A stretch of 64,000 nt of DNA. It comes from Rusavskia elegans. Taxonomy: Eukaryota; Ascomycota; Lecanoromycetes; Teloschistales; Teloschistaceae. Both the position numbers and the translations under genes were made by a program. Positions 1 to 13,521 of this stretch are shown here, piece by piece; the first letter of the stretch is position 1; each line of letters opens with the position of its first letter. Under the pieces are notes generated by a model. It did no database searches and was not told the origin of the DNA. It saw nothing but the letters and a program-made list of their open reading frames with translations. The stretch covers positions 186,001 through 250,000 of the forward strand of contig SAUG01000092.1 in assembly GCA_011316305.1 (NCBI GenBank), read 5' to 3'.

Positions 1-3000
1 ATATACAGGTTTATAGATAAAGCCCTAGATTATATATATTTGGTATAGCGAATTCCGATACTATTAAAATAGAGCCTTAAAAATAAATACCGAAGATTAA
101 AAATAGGCGAAAATTTTAAAAAAATTTAGAAAACGATAGGAAAATTTAGAAAGGCCTAGAAAGTATTAATTAATTAATAAGATTTATAGCAGGTTTTATG
201 AGAAATAGATAAAAACTAGCTAGGCTGTTAAAAGGAAATAGTAGCTAGGCCTAGGCCTTCTAGAATAGGAGCTAATAGGAAGTTTTAAAAAAGATTAGAC
301 GGAATCCGAAACTATAGTATAGTTTTTAAACTATAGCTCTAATAATATATTTTAAATAATCGTTATAATGGAATATACTAATTGTTATAGAAAGGCTTAG
401 TATATAGTATTAAATTTAAGTACTTTATACTAGAAAAAAAAATCCCTTTAACTAATCCGCCCTCTTTAATCGAGAATTCTATTAGGCTTATTAACTTTAA
501 ATACGCCTATATTATCTTTTTATATATACTATTTATAGTATATCGTAGTAGCGCTAATAAGCTCGCTATCGCTACTATATCTAGCTTTATTCTAGGGGGT
601 TTTTAGATAGTATTACGAGTAGATAACGCTTAATCTAATAATCTCTTTACTTTCTAGAAAACCGATTTATCTATTCAAATCGCGTTTAAAGTTATTAGAA
701 AATTACTTTATAAGTATAAAATTAATTATAAATCGATATAGTAATAATAGAAAATAATTATAAGATTTTATATCTAGTTTAAATTTTCTATCCGCTAGTA
801 ATAACTTATAGCTAGAAAATTATAGCGCTAATAAAATACCTAAAAAGGAACCCTAGAATAAGTAAACTAAAAATAATTTAAGTATTAATAAATAAATAAT
901 TCGATTTCTTAGAAATTAAAGCTATTACGAAATTTACTAAAATATTCCGTTAGTAGTCGATATATAGGATAGGTTTTAGCGTATTAGAACTATAGTTAAC
1001 CCGCTTCTTTTTTTTCTAATTTTTATTTCCTTTTATTGTTCCTTATACTATTATAATATAATTATTCTATATATATAGTATATAGTCTTCTATTAGATAT
1101 TAGATATTTAGAAGATTATTTAATTACTCTTTTTTTTTAGCTAATAATTAGATATTTAGTAAAGTTAAAATCTAAATTTATTTTCTTATTTCTATTAATC
1201 TAATTTTTACTATTTTAGCTATTATATCTATTTATCGGCGTACCCGATCTTCTAATATATTAAAAAGTACTATATTTACTTTTTAGTATCAATTTAAAGA
1301 TTCTTTTACTATACTAGTCTAAAGTATAAAAAAACGAAGAATTTCTAATAATATTAATAAAGAATCTATATTCTATAAAATATCTAAAAAGATATAGTTT
1401 TAGTCTATTAAAATTATTTGGAAATCTTATATTAGAAAAAGTAATAATTATCCGGTTTATATTAGTTCCGTAGAATTAGATACTAAAAACGAAGATTAGA
1501 TTTATTAATATAATAAGCGTTAGTAGTTATTTCTTTTTAACTAATAATCGAAGAGAAAAGAAAATAAACTAAAGAGTCGGCCGGATATCTTTTCTAAAAG
1601 TAGTATATTAAAGATAGATAAAAATATATAAAAAAGAATAGAAATTCTACTTTTTAATTTCCTACTAGTATTCTCTAAACCAATAATTATCGCTTTATAA
1701 ATAGTTTTTTTCCCTAACTTTCTATAGAATATAGCTAATAATTATATAGTCGACGTCTACTATAACTAGTATCTAAGATAATAAATTCAATACTATTTAC
1801 TCTAAATTCTCTAAATTAAAGAAACTTAATAAATTATTAAGTAAAAAGTTAAAAAAGGATATAGAATCTAATAAATCTAGAAAGAAAATCCTAATTAATA
1901 AAAAATAGATATTCGAATTTTACCGATTAGCCTAAAATTAAAATAGTTTAATTATAAAATAAATATCGTATTCGATTTCTACTATACTTTAATTTATATA
2001 ATATCTATAAATTTATTACTAGTATCTAGAGTCCTAATATATATAAATATAACTAGAAATATAAACTATCTATCCGATATATTATATAATATAAAGCGAT
2101 TTAGAAAAGGTAATATATTAATAATATAGATATATATCTACTATCTCCTTTATTTCTATCTATCTAGCTAATTTTTTTACGTAGGTAAAAGTTAAGTAGT
2201 TTATTAATAAAAATAAAACTATAACTATTTATAAAATAACTAATATTTAGATACTAGCGGTTAGTTTTACTAATATATACTCGCCTTCCTCTTTTACTTT
2301 CGTCTTCGATTTTACTACGCCTATAATCGATATTATAGAAACTACTAGAGTTTCCAAAAAAGTTTTCTTTATATTTTGGAATATATTTTAACTCTATAAT
2401 ATTATTTCTATACGCTTACTATCTATAGATATATTTACTAACTAGGCTACCCGTATTAAATTAATACGAGATTAGACTAAAAATCTTTATAGTAAATAGA
2501 AATTTAAATTCGTACGCGCCCCTCTATTCTAGATATTCGATAAAATAAATTAATTATAGAAATTTCGCGTAACGGTTAAAAATTTAATTAAAGTTATTTA
2601 AAAGTCTATATCTAAATATAAGCCTACTAAAAAGTATCCTATCTCTAATAAAAATAAAAATTAAATATAGATTAGCGAGATTTTAAAGATTTTCAATAAC
2701 GAATCTATAAATAGAGATTCGGTTAATAGTAAATATAACTATATTAATTCTAAAATTAATAGATAAAGTTAAAAGTTAAATAATAGAATAGAGCTATTTA
2801 ATAACACTAATTTTAGTTACTTTTAATACTTTATTATATTTTCTTTACTACTATATCGCTTGTCGGAAACCTTCTATCGTATTCGTAAAATTTAATGGAA
2901 AAGGTTTAGAATATATAGAAATAGAAAGTCTATTAGATAGTTTATATTTAATATAATACCCTATATAGTTTATTTAGTCTATCTTTTTTACTTTAGTTTT

Positions 3001-3033
3001 TAATTCTATATTATTTTATAGATACTTTTAAAA
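1..3033. other. RIP-mutated DNA, no assignable element
   Basis: This stretch is AT-rich, with CpA and TpG almost absent. Frames on both strands are broken mainly by TAA and TAG, as expected where CAA, CAG and TGG codons were mutated. A plus-strand frame over about 1.7-2.8 kb reads fairly continuously if TAG/TAA are taken as former Gln codons, but I recognise no domain and the opposite strand is about as plausible. No LTR, TIR or RNA gene was found. It is probably part of an older repeat cut by the left window edge. Confidence 0.6.
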
Positions 3034-3209
3034 TATTAAAATCATATATATAGAATATTAAGCTTAATTTACTAAAGTGGACTGTCGCCTGAACTAAATA
3101 TATAAAAAGGAAGTAGCAGGACCTTGGCGCCGAAAACTACTAGATCTAATCGGTACTAGTACCTTTAACGCTTTAGTATAGCTATTATACGTAATACGTA
3201 TTTCTAATA
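3034..3209 (-). repeat. Copia-1 3' LTR (left)
   Basis: This 176-bp repeat matches 10503-10678 and 22318-22493 with mostly C/T and G/A differences. It begins TATTAAAAT (ancestral TGTTG-type start) and ends CTAATA (ancestral CTAACA), so the canonical TG...CA ends were erased by RIP. A conserved core with GGCGCCGA and a TACTAG motif lies in the centre. Left flank TAAAA is one half of the TSD. Confidence 0.9.
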
Positions 3210-5080
3210 TTTCTATACGAATAAAATACTATATTTATACCTAAAGTAAAAACTAAAGACTCGCTATATACTCGCTAAAAAACCCGTAGAAAAAAGAATT
3301 TATATATAATAATAGCGAGGCAGATAAAATTTAATGAACGCCTATAGTAGATATATATATAGGAAGATAAAATAAATAAATAAAATTTCTATAGCAGATC
3401 TATATATTATAAAAATAGGAAATAGAGTTCCTATAACTTCTATAGTACTCTGAACTCTCTATAGTAGTAGTATATTTAGTAGAATATTGGTATAGGTATT
3501 AGTTTATAATATAGATTTATTTAAAGTATTTAAAATAGATATTATCTAATTAGAAAGGCGTATCTAGAGTTCCGACGATCGAAAGTATCTATTTAGTAGT
3601 AAGTTATAGATATTAGTATTTACGATCGGTACTACCGAAGTACTATAGAATTTAGATACTATATTGTTTTTTAATTTATCGAAAAAACGTATATTAAACG
3701 TCTATTGAAATATTATAAACTTTTATAGATATACTAAAAGCTATATCGCCTAAATAGTTCTAGATATAGAAATATTTACTATAGTTTAAAAGATTAATAT
3801 ATATTTTCGGATTATTAACGATTATAGCGCTTTAATAATATTATTTCTAGAGTTTCTATAGAATCTCGTAGTTAATTTAGCGGTATAGCTAGATAGCGAA
3901 GACCCCGATATATATTTATATATTATTACAATCTAGCTATAGGCGGCTAAATATATTATAATTCTAAAAGCTATTAATATTATCTTTTATCTAATAGCGC
4001 TTTAATTCGAAGTTTAGATAGGATAGTATTTAAAGATAGAAGTAGAATAGATTATTATTATAGTTTATAAAGGCGATATAAATTCGAAAGTTATTAAATA
4101 GTTTATTAAAAATTTAATATATATATATATAAATCGAGTTTTCTAGAAATATAAATAGTAAAATTAAATCTTCGAAAACTGTTTAAATCTATAATAGCTA
4201 TAAATAATATTAAATAAAAACGTAGAATATAAAGAATCGAATAGTATAAATTATATATTAGACGGTATAGAATTAGTAATAATATTATCGAAAATATAGT
4301 AGTATTAAATAGCGGGCGAAAATATATAATAGGCGGCTAGTAGCTAGAACGTTAACTATAGTATACCCGCGCTAGTTCCGAAAGGCCTTATATAGTATCT
4401 AGATAACTACTAAATAGCTAGAATATTTTAACTAGTATTAAAACCAGTTAATATATTTAGTAGAATTTAGACTAAAGGTATATTTTTAGCGTTTTACTAC
4501 TAAAATAAAAAAGCGAATCCGGATATAAATAACTATATATAGATTTCGATTAAATAAACTATCGGAAAGAATATAAAAAATATAGTAATTCGAAAATAGA
4601 ATAGATATTATATAGATAGGCCTATAGAGCCTAGAGTTATTTAAAGATTTAACTACTCTCTATAATATATATTATACTTTCTAAAAACAATATTTATAGG
4701 TCTATAGTTATTATTAATACCCTGAAATTAATTATATTCCGGGGGAGATTATTATTAGAAAGATCTTTATAATATAGATAGATTATCGCTATTATTATTT
4801 AAAGTTTAGAACGTTTTTTTTAAATCTCTAAACCTAAACGCTATATAGAAAACTTTAAATTTACTTTTATCTTGAACTTTAGTAAGTCTATTAGTAACTT
4901 AAGACTCCGTTAGTATATATTAAAAGTTAAGAATTCTATAAACGACCTTCTTTTAAAGGAATTTAATATAGATATTAATATATTTAATACAGTTATAGAA
5001 CTAAAGGCTTTTAGCGAAAGTAATAGTACTCTAATTATTACTATAGAAAGTTATTATATCTAGCGTAGTATTTAGATTTT
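3210..5080. other. Extra region between Copia-1 RNase H and 3' LTR
   Basis: About 1.85 kb separates the RNase H relic from the left LTR, where copia elements normally have only a short untranslated tail. On the plus strand, roughly 3.56-4.72 kb reads as a fairly continuous frame if TAG/TAA are taken as former CAG/CAA Gln codons, but the minus strand reads almost as well. No domain is recognised. It could be an additional ORF carried by the element, a captured sequence, or an unrecognised nested insertion. I see no TIR or TSD around it. Confidence 0.5.
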
Positions 5081-8000
5081 ATTTACTAATTAATAGCTAA
5101 TTTAGAATATAATTTAACTAAATAGCCTCTTTAGTAGCTCTAGTTTCTCTATCTAATTCTATTTCGGTAGTTAATATAACTATAGTAGCTTGCCGTTTAG
5201 ATATCTAGTTAATAGCGCCGGATTTAATATCGAAAACGTACCTAAAAATAAAGCGATAGATTTTATAGTTACCTATCTAATCAGCGTCGGTATATCCTCG
5301 AAGCTTTTATAGATTATCTTTATAGATAAAAGTAAAATAAGCTATTTTATATAGATATTTAAAGATTCCAGTAATAGTATTCTAGTAGTAGTTTATAATA
5401 TTAGATAAATATTAGCTAATAATAGAAATAATAAAAGCGATATCGAAGCGGATTTTAAATATAATATATATTAAAAAGCCGATAGCGTTCTAATATTCAT
5501 ACTTTATTAATAGAAGATAATTTTAATTAACGGGAATAGTTTTCAAATAAAGGTCGAAATCTATAAAGAAAGAAATATATTTTTATAAATAGTAAAATAA
5601 TAATTTTTTAGAATTTATTTAATATAAAAAATTAAATTTAACTAAATAGTATAGATTTTCCGATTTCTAATAATCTTTATACCGAAATAAAAGTTAATAG
5701 AGCCTAGATCTAATATTTAAAAACGTTCGTTTAAATATACCGTAGTATTATTAAAGTTCTAATAACTAGCGCTATATAAAAAAATATTATTAATATAAAC
5801 GCCGATTATAATTATATTATTTTAAAAGATACTATAATCGGATTCTAGAGATTTAAAACCGATAGTAGTAAGAAATTTAGTAAAGTAATAATACTAGATC
5901 CGAGACGACTATTTAAAATTATAAAAGATTTTCCGGAATTTATATATTATATTAGAGTCGCCGAAACTATATATAAATAATTTTATCTATATAATTATCG
6001 AGGAAGGTAGTTTTAATATTTATTTAATCGAGTTCTAGGCCGTAGGCGGCAGCTATAGCGAAGATAGCTTTATATAATATTAGCTTAATACTAGAAGTAA
6101 AAATTTTATTAAAATTAATACCGGCTTTTTATTTAAAGCTATAGATAATTTAGCGAGCTTTAAAGTATATAATATTACTATTAATATTCCTTTTAATTTT
6201 ATATACCTATTTACTTCCTAAAAGATAATTTATAAAAGGTAGTAATACTTTAGTATATAGTATCTAAGTATCGTTTAATTCTAACGATACTAGTTTTTCT
6301 TCTATAATTTTATACTATTTATTAGTATAGAGTAAATCTATAGCTTTCTTATATAACTAAAGTTTAGAAAAATCCAATATAGTATATTTTTTTATAGTAC
6401 CAATAAATAAATAGACGTTTATAATCGGATCTAGTTAGAAATAATTATAGGCGTTTAATATCCGGAGTTCGGAGTAATTATATAAAACTTTAATAAAAGA
6501 TTAAATAGTATAACCGATCTATAGACGAGATATAATAACCTAAAACCGGGGCGGTAATATATTAAAATCGGAATCGAAGTTATTAACTTTAGTAATATAA
6601 AAACTAGTAAGTAAATAAACTAGTAATAGGGTTTAACTATAGATAAATGAAATTTAGTAAGGTACCGGGGGAACTATTAGTTAAGATATTAATAGAAAAC
6701 TACTAGATTACGACTATAACCTTTTAGAATTAGATCTTTTATTAGTATACTACAGTTTTTACGAGAGCTACTATTAAAGTTTAGCTTCTATTTTTTCTAA
6801 TTCCTATAGATCTAATAAATCTAGATTTTAACCTATCTTTTTAAATACTATAGACGAGGCGCGGACGACTTTATTTTAAAGACTTAATAGCTTATAGATA
6901 ATATTATTAAAATAACCGATAAAAGTATATTTATAGTTCCGATTATAGAATTTCTAAATTTTTTAACTATATATTAGATATACTATAGAATCTAAAACGC
7001 GGAATCGATTTGAATCTAAGAATTTACTATATTAATTTTTATTTAAAATTATATCTAGTTTACTATTAGATAACTAGAAGTATAGAAAAGTAGTAGTTTT
7101 AATAAATAGCGGCTAATATTTTTTACTAAAGCTGTTATAAACTAATATAAAATAGGCTTTATATATTAGTATCTACCCAAAATATTTAAAAATACTATTC
7201 TTTTATAGATTATTAGATACGATAGATTTCTACTAGATATTTTTATTAGTAGAACTTTTAGATATAATATAGCTCTTAAATTTATTATTACTACGAAAAT
7301 ATTTAATAATAATAATATCTTTTTTATTATAGGCGTAGAAGTAGTTCTAGTATTCTAGAATTTTAGAAGCGTCTTTTAATTTAGTTATATAAATACTATA
7401 TTTCTAGATATTATTATTTAGAAATATAAAAACTATATTTCTAGATATTATTATTTAGAAATATAAAAATATATCAGCTTCTATCGTATATAACTAGAAC
7501 TTTACCTTTTTAAATAGAATCTATACGATTAGTATAAGTAAAATCTATAGAACTATTACTAGAGCGGATATAGCTTCTATAAAACTATTTATATTACTTA
7601 CCTATAATATATATTTTATAGAAATCGGATTTAGATTTAAAGATTTTAAATAAATTAATTTCTATAGATATATTCGCTAATTTATATAGATTCTAGTTAT
7701 CTAGATATCTAAGCCGGATATACTAGATATTTTCTATTTCTATCGATATTTTAGCGAAGGCCTTTAAGGCTATATCGGGTATTAATAATAAAGACGAAGA
7801 TAGAAAAAAAAAAGAAAAAAAAAAAAAAAAAGATTTTATAGAACCGCGCTATATAGTATTAATATTTATTAGAAATAAACCTTTGTACGTATAGGTAGTT
7901 AATATTAAATTCGGAGTACTAAAGTTGAAACTAAAGCTATTATTATTAATAATTATTTACGCGCCTAATTTCTAAATTTATAATAATAATAGAAAGTTAG

Positions 8001-8480
8001 CGCCAGATTTAAAAATATAAAAGATATTATAGAATTCTATAGAACGGTATTTTCTATTAATAAAGTAATTAAGTACGATAGTATTTTTAGTAATCGGTTA
8101 GAAGCTAATAGCGCTACTAATACCGGTTATAGATTTACTTTAAACGGGTTTTATAGTAGATTTAATAAAAAGATACCGCTAGAATATTATATAATAGTTA
8201 TAAATATAGTCGAATATCTAACTATTAGTAAAATCTAGTTTATTTAATAAAGCCGATAAAATCGTAGAAACGAAAATTATAAAGCTAAAATTAGTAGAAG
8301 CCGGTAATATTATAATAAAGTTTAATAATTTTTCGGATTCGGTAAATTTATTTTTAGATTTATTATCTTTAGATTTATTATTTTTACTATTTTTTTTTTC
8401 CTTTACCGCCTTTATCTTTATTACTATTATCCTTTTAGTATTTATTACCGCCGCTGTTTTTCTATTTTTCTATTATCTAG
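5080..8480 (-). pseudogene. Copia-1 pol relic (protease, integrase, RT, RNase H)
   Basis: Minus-strand translation shows copia pol domains in order. The integrase region covers about 6.9-7.9 kb and is the part best matched in Copia-2. The reverse-transcriptase catalytic box lies at 5786-5797 and reads YINN, flanked by GV and IFLY, where copia RT has YVDD; both Asp codons changed GA to AA. RNase H lies at 5115-5222 and reads SGAINW.SKRQAT followed by TTE.ELD.ETRATKEAI, matching the copia TEAE segment. Stops are TAA/TAG at expected Gln or Trp positions. Loss of both catalytic Asp residues makes the RT non-functional independently of the stops. The limits are estimates. The exact protease position was not resolved. 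Confidence 0.85.
7395..7468. repeat. Perfect 37-bp tandem duplication inside Copia-1 integrase
   Basis: Positions 7395-7431 and 7432-7468 are identical; the unit starts ACTATATTTCTAG and ends AATATAAAAA. The homologous place in Copia-2 (about 17.74 kb) has one copy. Because both units carry the same RIP-type bases, the duplication probably arose after RIP had acted. Confidence 0.85.
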
Positions 8481-9600
8481 GCCTTTTTTAATTTAGAATA
8501 TAAACTATAGTAGATATCTTTCGTATAGCCGTTTCGGTTATAGTAAAAATAGTAGTTAACTTTAATATATTATTTATTCGAGTTATTTTTAAATAGAAAA
8601 GCTTTAGTTCTAATAGTAATAGACTCGGGATTATTATATTAGCGATATTCCTCGTTAATAGTAATATTAATAGTTTTATTTAAAGTAACTATTTTCTATA
8701 TTCGCTTATCTTCGTTACTAACGATAATATTTCTTTAGATAAACGAAGTCTAGAAGTAGCTAAATATAGCTTCGAAGCCCCGAAAGAATTTTAAAATAAA
8801 AAGGCTTTCTAAAATAATTATATTTATAGCTAAAATTTTATTAATAAACTCGCGAAATTTAACTATAAGCTTCTATATTCTTAAAAAAGCTATTATAATA
8901 AAGGGTATCTAGCTAGGCGTCGAATTCTATAAATTTACCGGTACTACGGATTCTATATTATATTTAGAATTTATCTAATATCTTTTTAGTATCTAATATA
9001 ATATCTTTAAAAATATTTTTAGTATTAATACTATAGGTCGTTTTAATTACTATATAGGTACGTTCTATAGAGACCTTTAGTAATAGTTCGGAGGTTATTA
9101 AAAACGAGGTAGACCGTAATAGCTTCTTTCTAATTTTTATAATCCGAGCGGATCTCGAATTTCGGGACTATACTAATAAAGTAGCCGAAACCTTCTAGCT
9201 TAACGTTATCTATAATTAATATTATAGAGATAGATATATCGCTAAACTTAGTACTAGACTATAAAATACAGCGAAAAGTAGTATTATAGAAGGAAAAGTC
9301 CGAAAGAAAGTCTAGAAGCGAGTACCCGGGAGGTATAATAATTTCGAAGCTAAATAAATTACTCGGGCTTAAAGGTATCGAAAGGGAACTAAAAGCTATA
9401 AAAAGGTCCGGATCGTTTTCGAATAAAATAAAAGAGGAGTTTAACAGCGGAAAATAATTAGAATCCGGGTATAGATAGTTTTAGACGGCGAAATCGATTT
9501 ACTATTAATTATATAGAAGCCTATAATCTTCGATAGAGAATTAAAAGTTATAGGCGGTTTAGTTTACCCGGAAGTTATTAAGTAGTTCCTAAAAGAAACG
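8480..9600 (-). pseudogene. Copia-1 gag relic with all-Tyr zinc knuckle
   Basis: Gag coats the element RNA in virus-like particles. On the minus strand the CCHC zinc knuckle is at 8510-8551. The frame reads Y-F-Y-Y-N-R-N-G-Y-T-K-D-I-Y, where C-x2-C-x4-H-x4-C is expected. All three Cys codons (TGY to TAY) and the His codon (CAY to TAY) now encode Tyr, exactly as RIP on both strands predicts. It is followed by a Lys/Gly-rich tail rich in GGKGKK-type residues, usual downstream of a copia knuckle. Upstream, about 8.55-9.4 kb reads as a gag-like region. The N-terminus, probably toward 10.4 kb, is not resolved because ATG has been lost. Confidence 0.78.
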
Positions 9601-10502
9601 TTATTTAAAACTTTTAAGATTACGAGAATTAGTATAAGGCTTTAATAATAATAGAAATAATATAGAAGTAGATATAAGGTTTAGAATAGATTAGATAAAG
9701 TTTCGAAAATTAAAACGATATAATAATAGTCCTTAGTAATAAATAAAAGGCTTCGAGTGTTTATACTATTTAAAACTAGATAATATAGCTAGTAAAGCCG
9801 AAGGCTAGGCTCGATAACTTTAGTTCTAGAAACGAATAGTAGTTAGAGTAGTAAAAGCTCGTTTAGACTATTAGGAGGTTAGAAAAAATATAATAGCTAG
9901 AAAAAATCTACTAGCCCTCTATTTTATAGAAATCCTAGTCTATACTAAATTAGCTAGGCGGTCGTTTTCTATATTTATTTATAATAGCTAGAGTTATCTA
10001 GATTAATATAGCGCCTATATAGAGCTAGAAAGCGTTTAAAGTTAGCTAAAATACCCCGTACGATAATTTACGGCAGAGTATTCCCTTTTAATTTATATAC
10101 CAGCCTTCTATATTAGCGTTATAATTTACCTATATAGTATACGGTAGTGATTATATATCTATACGTAGTAATCAACGATTTATATTCTATCTAAAAATAA
10201 GAAAATTAGTAGTTTAAACGGCTAGAAAAATTATAAAATAAAATAAAAATATCTATTTAACTATTTATAATTTCGGCAGTTATCGGAATATTTATAAATA
10301 ATACGACTAAAGACTTTATCGTTACTATATTAGATACTTTATAGATTTAATAATTGATTTAATAATATATATCGAATTCGGAAAAGTAAATAGAAAAGAA
10401 AATTCGATAAACGTTTAAAGATATTAAATATAAAGATATAATACTCGCGAATAATAATAACTATTATAAATTAACTCGGCTAGAACTTTCGAATTTATAA
10501 TC

Positions 10503-10678
10503 TATTGAAATTATATATATAAAATATTAAATTTAATTTAATAAAATAGGCTATCGCCTAAACTAAATATATAAAAAGGAAGTAGTAGAGCTTTAGCGCC
10601 GAGAGCTACTAGATCTGATCGGTACTAGTATCCTTGGCGCTTTAGTACAGCTGTTATATATAACACGTACTTTTAATA
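10503..10678 (-). repeat. Copia-1 5' LTR (right)
   Basis: This 176-bp LTR is equal in length to 3034-3209 and shares its core. It retains TGATCGG, TTGGCGC and ACAGCTG where the left LTR has mutated forms, so the two LTRs differ mainly by transitions. The right flank TAAAG is the better preserved half of the TSD. Confidence 0.9.
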
Positions 10679-10683
10679 TAAAG

Positions 10684-13521
10684 TAAGTCTATTTCTATAT
10701 CTATAGATTAAAATTATATATATAGTAGTAATTTCTATCGAAGTCTATATTAGTATAGAATATATATATATATAAAATTTTTTATATTCTAGTTAATATA
10801 TATTTAATATATTCTAAATATATTTTTAGTACTAAATAGATATAAAGGAACGATAGTATTTTCATCTCGATCTCTGTCTATAGAAAGTTTTCTGTAATAT
10901 TACTTTAAATAAAACTTTAGATAGCGTTAAATATTATATTTAATATTATGGTAATTAGATAGATCTTCGATTTATATTATAATAAATGTTTAATCTATAT
11001 CAATATATACTATTATAGCACGTATAATAGATATATTAGGAATATTATATAGCTGAATTAGCGTCGGCCTCTAAAGTATATATATTTCGAAATATATTAA
11101 TAATATCGATAAAAGTTAAAACTAATATAAATAAAATCTTTTTATCTACTAATTATTCGAAATACTAGCAGCTATATATAGAAATTCTAAGCCCACTATA
11201 AATGGGCACCGATAACTATAAAGGTTAGAAATTATTTATATTCCGGAAGATATATCTAATAATAATTTTAGTAGTATAAAAAGGGTTTTTTAAAATTTTA
11301 CTTTTCTATCGATAGTCGAAATAATTATCTATAAATTTTTTTTTTAGATTTAATTCGGGTATAGTAATAATTTCTATTTTAAATTAAAAATACTTTTCTA
11401 CTATATTATTAGGATATAATTCCGGTAATTTACGACCTAGAAAAAGAAAGTTTTAAAAATTAATTAACTTTTAGATTTTAATAATAATCCGACTTTAATT
11501 TATACTACTAAAATCCTTCCTTTAAAATAAATTCGACCGAGATAATCTTTATTTTCGGCTCTATATAGGTATTTAGATATAAGATATTAGATATAAACGA
11601 TATTAGAAGAAAAAATAGAAATATTATTAAATTTAGTATATTAGTTAGAATATAATATAACTAAAGTTATCTAAATATTTAAATAATAGAACTTTTATAA
11701 CCTATCGATAAATACTACTATATATACGTATATTCTAGACCGAAATTAGATAAATATAAATACTATTCGAAAAAGATCTATAGAATTTAAAAAAACTATT
11801 AAATTTTTTATCGATATTTTAATAGTATCTTTTTAAACCTTTTCCGTAGGAATTATTATCGGTTACTATTTTTAAACGATTATAAATAACTTCTAGCGTA
11901 TCTAAATTAGAGATAGTTAGAATTTAATATATTTTTTAAAAGTTATAATCGATCTAAATAGATTAAAAAGGGTTTTTAAATTAGATAGTAGATTAAAGAC
12001 TTCGAGTAGGCTTTTATAGTATTATCGAAAAAGAGATATAACTTCTATCTATATACTAAACGCTATAATAAACTCGTTTAGCTATATATTTAACCGATAA
12101 TAAATAAAGGCTTCGGAATTACTAATAGCGGTAATAGAAAAGCGGTAGAATTAAGAAAAAAACTTTTAGGTAGAACTAGAAAAGAGTTCTAGAAATTAGT
12201 ATTATAAATAGGAATCTGTTTAAAATTTTTTATCGCTATTATTTTTAGTCTAGTTATTTTATATTATTTTTTATAGACTTTCTTTTTCCGATTTAAATAT
12301 TTAGAAAGGCTTTTTATTAATAATATTAATCTTTAGTATAGATATAGCTTCGATCTGTCTCTAATTTAATATAAGCTATAAAATAACCGGGTTCTAGATA
12401 TCGGAAACAGTAATATTTTTAAAATATATTAATATTATTTAAAATTAAAATATCCAAAAATATACTATATCCTCTCTACTAGCTATATTATTTAAAATCT
12501 CTATAATATAATTGTCGATTACTAATTAGATATCGGTAATTCTCCGATCTAGCTATTTATACTAGTTTTATATTTTATTATCTTCGCTTTATTATTTTTT
12601 CGACCTTTTTTATAATACTATATATTATATTTTTAAACTATAGTTTCTAGATTAGACAGTTAGAAAAGACTTATATATATTATATAGAATTAGATTTCGC
12701 GTATTTCGATTTATAGTAACAGATAATCGAAATAGATAAAAAGAAAAGAGTATTAATATAGAAAGCTATTAAAGTACTAGATTGCTATTAATAATAGAAC
12801 AATAGCTAAATAATAATTAAAAAAAGGTAAAGTAAATATAAAAGAAATAATATTATAAATAGGATATTTAAATTAATAGAAAAAATAAAATAAAATTTAA
12901 TTATTAGAATTAGAAAAAATTATACGGCTTTATATCTCCCGGAAAATATTATAAAACTTTATTATAATTATAGAAGCCTGTAGATTTATTTTTAAATATA
13001 TAAATTCTATCTATAGTAGATTTAGCTATCTACCGCCGGATATAGAAAATCTGAATTTAATATAAATAAAAGGTTACTATATTACTATAAACCGTATAAG
13101 TATCTAGCGCCTATTAATCTATCGATTTTCTATTTTAGGCGGCGCTGCTAGTTTCTAGATAGCCTATTAGTTTATAGTTAAATTAAAGTTTTATAATATA
13201 GTAGATAGAATGGATAGCCTGCTAATAGTAAATTTTATTAAAATAGTTAGAAGATATTTAATATAAAATAATTAAATATTTATAGCAATAACTAGTTTAG
13301 TATAGTTAGCTATTTTCTAAAAAAGTCTATTAATAGTCTGTTTTTTAAAACTTTAAATTAAATTTTAATAGTAGATAGACGTATATAGCTAGTAAACTTA
13401 TATTTAATTGCTAGTACAAAAGAAGTTTAAATCTATTCGATGTTAATTTAATATTAAAACGATATTTAAAACTATTTAGAAGTTCTAGTATATATTTAAC
13501 TTAACTATATTAAAATCTACT
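10684..13521. other. RIP-mutated DNA, no assignable element
   Basis: There is no recognisable motif on either strand. A short inverted repeat, GCCCA then TGGGC, at about 11.19-11.21 kb is one of the few places with CpA/TpG left. A plus-strand frame near 12.2-13.1 kb is moderately continuous with Gln-type stops but matches nothing I know. It is probably the remains of an old repeat. Confidence 0.55.

Larger units (their letters stand above)
3034..10678 (-). mobile_element. Copia-1: complete, RIP-inactivated Ty1/copia LTR retrotransposon
   Basis: The element is 7,645 bp with two 176-bp LTRs and reads on the minus strand. The flanking five bases are TAAAA on the left and TAAAG on the right, a TSD differing by one G-to-A transition. 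From right to left the relic coding order is gag with a zinc knuckle, a protease/integrase region, reverse transcriptase, then RNase H. This order (integrase before RT) and the RNase H motif with TEAE-like residues define the copia superfamily. About 1.85 kb lies between RNase H and the left (3') LTR, longer than usual. No frame is open for more than a few dozen codons, so the element cannot encode its own proteins. Copia-2 in this window is a close relative and confirms the LTR limits. Confidence 0.92.
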
